22,340 nt of DNA from Armatimonadota bacterium. GTDB taxonomy: Bacteria; Armatimonadota; Hebobacteria; CAIYQO01. The stretch spans positions 1 through 22,340 of the forward strand of contig JAKIYB010000011.1 in assembly GCA_022708765.1 (NCBI GenBank). Direction: 5' to 3'. The position numbers and the translations under genes were made by a program. Every line of letters starts with the position of its first letter. Position 1 is the first letter of the stretch. Below the pieces are notes generated by a model. That model searched no databases, was not told where the DNA came from, and was given only the letters and a program-made list of their open reading frames with translations. Below, one piece after another: positions 19,301 to 22,340 of the stretch.

Positions 19301-19587
19301 GTATACCCCGCCGCCAGCTTCGCGTAAATCGCCTCCGCGCTGCCGGGAAAACGCACCAGCAGGAAGCGGTGAATGGCGTCGAAATACCGCTCGTCCGCCG
19401 TCCCTTTATGCCACTGATGCTGCGTATCATCCCACGCGCGGGCGTTGATCTTCGCCGTCATCGGAACGTCAAAGCGCAATATCACCGTCTCATCCGCCGC
19501 GCGCGCCCACAGCGCACAGCACAGCACCATCAGGCACACCCACACACGCGCCGTCGGCAGACCGGAAATGTTCAGTCGAAATCGCAT
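16351..19587 (-). CDS. Very large secreted protein of unknown function
   Basis: A 1078-residue protein with a signal peptide (hydrophobic WVCLMVLCCALWARA, cleavage after Ala30) and a strong GGAGGG ribosome site. The region at about residues 320-560 is helical and rich in aromatic and His residues (HGDSYYRGISMAPLQAVAKF), reminiscent of the alpha/alpha toroids of polysaccharide lyases. The second half is beta-rich (HIMTYMGKNYALGTEELPTY; KFIWVVKTPERKF; VYVNGTRVTAFPA), as in heparinase-type lyases. No known catalytic set can be assigned, so this is only a fold impression. The last residues (NTPTVYLNGEALAGPF) look like a small beta domain. Cotranscription with the propeller protein downstream suggests a role in extracellular or periplasmic glycan breakdown. 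Confidence 0.78.
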   Translation of the reverse strand: MRFRLNISGLPTARVWVCLMVLCCALWARAADETVILRFDVPMTAKINARAWDDTQHQWHKGTADERYFDAIHRFLLVRFPGSAEAIYAKLAAGYTLESARLALTWHKQEWERVEGYADRQWSLVRAGTPPAHWHGRVYALRRPWTDDPKIGPTWNAYINGAGYWRLGGARDAATDRVEPPLGKVGLWKEQPTGMLDVMRTLTAAEFGTTLPERLRALESRGFLIIKDELSNPEYDSYALSTGAARVWIEAPVLTVTLRKVDAAAPLTPLPPAVDVAALAEKLRAAGGDGAPTTTVPADLAARTEALLATRRAQMPDWMWARVEEVKRIPAGPGYDPWFQRMVHQLDSGDPKQYVAAVQDILSRPPGWSMGHQRIEFSLPLYLYGSLLPEVVHYHLRQDYLAALPRPLNPYKLWAITSMGTLNHMAQARSMWLIGAQPVEETGIIEAAHYGLSLLNRQMIYDAGFTSEHGDSYYRGISMAPLQAVAKFGDDPLIRLQASLMVERMLFEDIATYHPGLRRRVSRISRRGEGLPQFVLKQSMPDAALHTLSRDGVLIHRDVPGEKPTVHGHPVFDMSNTPPARVALMAPWGREWEANNIDKKPLPFRHVAAGNIFGWLDEHVHIMTYMGKNYALGTEELPTYSMVPAYAAWRREARPVGRLEDYGIMIPQGRLNEQPMSEMDKTPFGILQHDNKFIWVVKTPERKFVTEGHGNLPKGVKDGLTSFKAQITLVAYGPDAARDVYVNGTRVTAFPATARQGDRITIREGVSYIGLIPLPATDMGRKVEVRLRSEYPFFILESYVMDRDQPVLGTDDATWAKLADATAGWAVEFRDAAEYKSFAAFQQHIARARASVRRDGGARVLHAAYASGKDSLEMGFRTDWARDKDLWHDQQKPSQVFAYQRVNGKYPWLEKGIVLDNPLARMGTAAVLEKAGARLTTHEGQMAFLRVDPIGGVYEGVNPFVEPTPFNLRTPERAEVRADGDLGMARVTVQPKTRTLWVDYAVPPAGGNPGMVKLWQEQPRFFRKDVDIRTVSEHSARALLVRGLGNTPTVYLNGEALAGPFAPVRVDGATYLRIPIVK

Positions 19588-19613
19588 CGGAACCCTCCAT
19601 CTCCTAACACGGT

Positions 19614-19627
19614 GAATCTACAGATTC
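19614..19627. promoter_or_regulatory. Palindrome upstream of the large secreted protein gene
   Basis: GAATCT-AC-AGATTC is a perfect 14-base inverted repeat, 26 bases before the ATG at 19587. On the minus strand it contains TAGATT, a possible weak -10, with TTGCCC 16 bases before it. It is a candidate operator for the two-gene unit. Confidence 0.4.
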
Positions 19628-19828
19628 TCATTTGATGGGCAAAACGCCTTCTAGCCTCCACCAAACAGTTCCGCGTGTTGGTAGTGCGCCACACAGCCTC
19701 GCAGCCTGTCCTCCGACTTGTTCCCCATAGCTTTAACGAAGGGGGAAGGCGCATCCGATCAACCAGATCGGTCGAAGTTTTCCGCCCAAGTCCCGTTCAC
19801 GGGGCGTCGCATGGTAGCTCGGTCATTC

Positions 19829-19841
19829 TGCTCTTTGACAA
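19829..19841 (+). promoter_or_regulatory. boxA-like antitermination motif
   Basis: TGCTCTTTGACAA differs by one base from the E. coli rRNA boxA core TGCTCTTTAACAA, which recruits NusB/NusE. No rRNA gene follows in the next 500 bases and the downstream genes are on the other strand. The match could be a relic or chance. Confidence 0.4.
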
Positions 19842-20058
19842 ATGCATCGCGTTATGGTGGGGAATGCGGGCACTGAAATACCCTCTGCGAGGCCATGCGA
19901 CCAAGCGTCCCTCCGCACGGACGCAACGGTTCGAGCAGACCAACCGGGTACCGAGCAACGCGCTATTCAAATACCAAAGAGCATGACGGCCGAGCGGCTA
20001 CCCACCCGAATACGATTGCCCCGCCGACCGGGCTAGTGACCGCGTTGAAACCATCACC

Positions 20059-20087
20059 CCCGTTTTGTATAAACGCCAAAATACGGG
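20059..20087 (-). terminator. Hairpin after the nitrilase-family gene
   Basis: On the minus strand, CCCGT plus TTTG of the first arm (20087 to 20077) pairs with CAAAACGGG (20067 to 20059), with a two-base bulge and a 9-base loop. It begins 25 bases after the amidase stop. It lacks a final T-tract, so termination is plausible but not certain. Confidence 0.4.
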
Positions 20088-20112
20088 ATAATCATCGGGA
20101 GTAGCGGAATGC

Positions 20113-20979
20113 TCACCGCGATGGTTGGCTGCGCCTTGCGTATCGGCGAATCTCCTCGCTGAAGGTCTCCGCCACTTCCGGCGTCGGGAAGAGGAAGGTG
20201 GCTTTGAACGTGCCCAGACCGGCTGCGGCAAGAGCGTCGTCGGGAAGGTCTACCACCATTAGTGTTTCGGTGCAGAGGCCGGCTTCGGCGATGAAGTGAC
20301 CGCGCGGGTCCACCACGAAGCTGTCGCCGAGTCCAATGCCGGGCGGTTCGCCGTGCGCCACGCCTTGAGATTCAGGGATGACGACGTTCGATCGTACTAC
20401 GTAGAGGCGATTTTCGATGGCGCGGGCGATATGCGAGGCGCGCACCCGCCGGGTGTGGTCGTCCAGATCGGCATACGCGATGTAGTTGTAGTGCGGTGTG
20501 AAGAGCAGTTGTGCCCCGCGCATGGCGAGTATGCGCGCGGGCTCGACGGCGGAGGAATCGGCGCAGATGATCACGCCGTAGGTTACCCCCTTACAGGTGA
20601 AGAGCGGGAACTCGTGTCCGCGATCGACGGCATGGGTAGCGGTGAAAACTTTGCGATAGATGCCCAGTATTTCCCCACGCTCCAGCACCGCCTGGCTGAG
20701 GTAGACCTTCTCGCCATCGCGCTCCAGGAAACCGAGTAGCAGGTGCGGGGTATATGACGCGACGCGCTGCTGGATCGCCGCGAAATCTGCGCTGTCTACG
20801 GCGATGGCCAGCGCCTTCGCTCGGGCTCGGTCGGGGATCACCCCCTGCACGAAGGCTTCCGGCATGCAGAGAATGGCGGCACCGGCGGCCTGCGCATCTG
20901 CAAGGGCGCGCTCCACGCGCTGCAGATTGGCCTCTACATCACCGAAGGAGACCCGGCCTTGATACGATGCGATGCGCAT
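20113..20979 (-). CDS. Nitrilase-superfamily (carbon-nitrogen) hydrolase
   Basis: A 288-residue protein of the nitrilase superfamily, cytoplasmic enzymes that cleave amide, carbamoyl or nitrile C-N bonds. The Glu-Lys-Cys triad is visible: E41 in CMPEAFVQG, K110 in GIYRKVF and C139 in GVIICADSS. The nearby patch ILAMRGAQLLFTPHYN is also typical. The length suits amidase or N-carbamoyl amide hydrolase branches rather than glutamine-dependent synthetases. I take the ATG at 20979 (MRIASYQGRV), because it matches the start of the conserved fold and has AGGAA six bases upstream. The ORF is open further up to 21096, but that would read through the pentanucleotide repeat and overlap the preceding gene. 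It is probably cotranscribed with the gene before it. Confidence 0.92.
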   Translation of the reverse strand: MRIASYQGRVSFGDVEANLQRVERALADAQAAGAAILCMPEAFVQGVIPDRARAKALAIAVDSADFAAIQQRVASYTPHLLLGFLERDGEKVYLSQAVLERGEILGIYRKVFTATHAVDRGHEFPLFTCKGVTYGVIICADSSAVEPARILAMRGAQLLFTPHYNYIAYADLDDHTRRVRASHIARAIENRLYVVRSNVVIPESQGVAHGEPPGIGLGDSFVVDPRGHFIAEAGLCTETLMVVDLPDDALAAAGLGTFKATFLFPTPEVAETFSEEIRRYARRSQPSR

Positions 20980-20985
20980 ACGCTG

Positions 20986-21027
20986 TTCCTTTCCTTTCCT
21001 TTCCTTTCCTTTCCTTTCCTTTCCTTT
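20986..21027. repeat. Pentanucleotide tandem repeat, eight copies, over the ribosome-binding region
   Basis: TTCCT is repeated eight times without error at 20986-21025 on the plus strand, followed by TT; on the minus strand the unit reads AGGAA. It starts within the stop codon TAA of the upstream gene and ends six bases before the amidase ATG. Every unit resembles a Shine-Dalgarno sequence, so copy-number change would alter intergenic spacing and the number of possible ribosome sites. Confidence 0.95.
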
Positions 21028-22285
21028 ACGGTGCCGGAAAGACGCCCACCTCCACGCCGCGCCAGTAGGCGTTGCCGAGGTTGCGGAGTTCGCCACAGCA
21101 TTCCGGCTGCGTCATGTCGCCCCCGGTGAGCATGGGCAGGCCCTCGCGGGCGGCTTCGCGGTGGAGGTCGGGGTCCTCGGCGAAGAGTGCCACCGCCAGG
21201 TACTGCAGTGCGGCGCGGAGTTCGCCCTTTGCCACCGTCGCCCGCGCCAGCATCACCTCGGGGATGGGGATGCGGCCTTCGTGTTCGCGGATGAAGTCGC
21301 GGAAGACTTCGGGGTGCAGTGGGAAGGTGGTGCGGCGGCGGTCATGATCGGGATATGCCCGTTCAAAATGCGGCCAGTAGGCGCGCCAGAGGTCCGGGAT
21401 GATACGGCGCTCCTTACCGGCGAACGCCTCGCGCCAGTTGGCGAACCAGGGCAGCACCAGCCAGCCCGCGCCGTCGAGCGAGGCGCGATAGACACGGCGC
21501 AGTTCCGCGTCCGTCTCGGTCTCGTAGAGCACGCGCAGCGCGGCCTGGTTCTGCCACATCGCCCAGGAGCAGCAGGGACCGGACCAGGGGTAGGTGTCCG
21601 GACCGAAGAGCGTGGCCAACCGGCGGCGGCGGCCCTCCTCCATCTTTGCGCGATACAGGTCTTCCCAACGGGCGTCGCCGCTCATGATGAAAGCTGTTTT
21701 GTACAGATGCAGCAGGCGGCAGCCTCGGAAGGGATCGTCACTGTTGCCGATATCGCCGAGGTAGGAGGGCAGCAGGTCGTCGCAGGGGATGTTGTGGTGG
21801 TAACGGGAGATCAATGTCGCAGCATTGCAGACCAGCGTGACGGCTTCCGCCTTCTCCTCGGATGTGGCGACAGCGCTGCTCCAGTAGCGCCACATGGCGT
21901 AGCAAAAGCCGGTGTATTGATCCACGGAGGAGTTAGGGTAGACGGTGTCGTGGCCGGGCACTGAGCCGCGCGGGATATAGCCGGGTGTGCGCGCCAGCCG
22001 CGCCAACCGCGTGAGACCGATGAAGAGCCGGCGCGCGCGGTCGGCGTATGCCGCCTCGCCGGTGGCGTCGTAGCCCTGCAGGCAGGCGGCCAGCACCCAA
22101 CTGCCAACCAGCGTGGGATCGTTCACCGGTCGCGGCGCGTTGGCGTAGGGGATGCACAGCGTGACTTCTTCGTATGTGGGGAACTGCGCGGGGTCAACGA
22201 TCTCATAATCGTAGAGTTGATGGGTGTCCGGGTGGTAAAATTTCGCCCACAGCACTTCCCAGGCTTGCTTGACGTTTGAATGCAT
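21026..22285 (-). CDS. Alpha-helical glycosidase-like protein, unknown specificity
   Basis: A 419-residue protein without a signal peptide. Its paired helices and aromatic-rich loops resemble (alpha/alpha)6 six-hairpin glycosidases and related lyases: SWVLAACLQGYDATGEAAYA, DQYTGFCYAMWRYWSS, WSGPCCSWAMWQNQAALRVL. The C-terminal part includes GGDMTQPECCGELRNLGN, and the stop overlaps the pentanucleotide repeat. No specific family can be named and no catalytic residues assigned; an uncharacterised carbohydrate-active role is an inference. The ATG at 22285 follows GAGGTG. It is spaced 12 bases from a probable upstream gene end and 46 bases from the amidase start, which suggests one operon. Confidence 0.75.
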   Translation of the reverse strand: MHSNVKQAWEVLWAKFYHPDTHQLYDYEIVDPAQFPTYEEVTLCIPYANAPRPVNDPTLVGSWVLAACLQGYDATGEAAYADRARRLFIGLTRLARLARTPGYIPRGSVPGHDTVYPNSSVDQYTGFCYAMWRYWSSAVATSEEKAEAVTLVCNAATLISRYHHNIPCDDLLPSYLGDIGNSDDPFRGCRLLHLYKTAFIMSGDARWEDLYRAKMEEGRRRRLATLFGPDTYPWSGPCCSWAMWQNQAALRVLYETETDAELRRVYRASLDGAGWLVLPWFANWREAFAGKERRIIPDLWRAYWPHFERAYPDHDRRRTTFPLHPEVFRDFIREHEGRIPIPEVMLARATVAKGELRAALQYLAVALFAEDPDLHREAAREGLPMLTGGDMTQPECCGELRNLGNAYWRGVEVGVFPAP

Positions 22286-22297
22286 GGCGGGTGCACC

Positions 22298-22340
22298 TCA
22301 CGGCTGGGCTTGCGCGCCTTCCAGTTCCGCGATGCGCTTC
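22298..22340 (-). CDS. C-terminal end of an upstream gene (partial)
   Basis: Reading the minus strand from the right edge gives KRIAELEGAQAQP followed by TGA at 22300-22298. The charged, helical pattern looks like a normal protein end. The stop overlaps the GAGGTG ribosome site of the next gene, as in translationally coupled operons. Only 13 codons are visible, so neither function nor family can be named, and an untranslated region is possible. Confidence 0.4.
   Translation of the reverse strand, partial: KRIAELEGAQAQP

Larger units (their letters stand above)
19628..20112. other. Gene-free gap of lower GC
   Basis: No ORF here has convincing coding character or a ribosome site; the longest (103 codons, 19675-19986, plus strand) has no recognisable domain. 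The GC content falls visibly towards about 50-55 percent in places, below the flanking genes. It holds a boxA-like motif (19829-19841), a short hairpin GCGTCC/GGACGC (19905-19910 and 19919-19924) and a terminator-like hairpin at 20059-20087. It could be a decayed insertion, a leader for the large secreted protein gene or an unrecognised RNA; I cannot decide. Confidence 0.5.

Noticed and set aside
19675..19986. A 103-codon open frame in the gap before the large secreted protein gene
   Set aside because: No ribosome site, no recognisable domain and no neighbour relation; left as non-coding.
19829..20050. An rRNA gene or CRISPR array following the boxA-like motif
   Set aside because: No 16S, 23S or tRNA signatures and no regularly spaced repeats are visible downstream.
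20986..21027. CRISPR or other spaced repeat array
   Set aside because: The repeat is a contiguous 5-base microsatellite without spacers.
20980..21096. A 39-residue N-terminal extension of the amidase reading through the repeat (RKGKERKGKE), which would make the repeat an on/off frameshift switch
   Set aside because: The conserved fold begins at MRIASYQG with a good ribosome site, and the extension overlaps the upstream gene in another frame. A translational-tuning role is more likely than on/off frameshifting.
20972..21964. A 330-codon plus-strand open frame beginning in the pentanucleotide repeat
   Set aside because: It is antisense to two well-supported genes, and its start (FPFLSFPFLSFPF) is only the translated repeat.

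Overview
The window is a GC-rich bacterial chromosome segment from a diderm (Gram-negative-type) organism. It encodes a type II signal-peptide lipoprotein, a secreted protein ending in a C-terminal phenylalanine like an outer-membrane barrel, and several carbohydrate-active or carbohydrate-related proteins. The mix of an alpha-L-rhamnosidase, a five-bladed-propeller glycosidase relative, a very large secreted orphan and intergenic MITE-like DNA fits free-living polysaccharide degraders such as Armatimonadota or Planctomycetota. That placement is an inference; no rRNA or tRNA is present to confirm it.

Layout: (1) 1-2158, minus strand: the N-terminal 719 residues of a 7TM/multi-PAS sensor that runs off the left edge. 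(2) 2428-12235, plus strand: a GH78 alpha-L-rhamnosidase, a long lipoprotein followed by a strong hairpin, a small secreted probable outer-membrane protein, the translation factor LepA/EF4 with its own promoter, and an MFS transporter. (3) 12251-14849, minus strand: a cysteine hydrolase, a palindromic 114-bp MITE-like element, an IscU/NifU scaffold protein, a MarR-family regulator with a cysteine-rich tail, and a small membrane protein with a PH-like core. (4) 14946-19587, minus strand: a two-gene unit of a 1078-residue secreted protein followed 16 bp later by a propeller-type glycosidase relative. (5) 19588-20112: a gene-free gap with lower GC, holding a boxA-like motif. (6) 20113-22340, minus strand: an operon-like run of the end of an unknown gene, an alpha-helical glycosidase-like protein and a nitrilase-superfamily amidase. 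The last two are separated almost entirely by eight copies of a pentanucleotide that also supplies the Shine-Dalgarno sequence.

The most interesting points are: the MarR-IscU pair, with a consensus promoter whose -10 box lies inside a palindromic operator and a regulator carrying a C-X7-CC-X2-C-X7-C tail, which suggests a small metal or Fe-S responsive module; the pentanucleotide repeat in the ribosome-binding region at 20986-21027; the MITE-like element at 12886-12999; and the orphan boxA-like motif in the 19.6-20.1 kb gap. No CRISPR array, phage, transposase gene or RNA gene could be supported.
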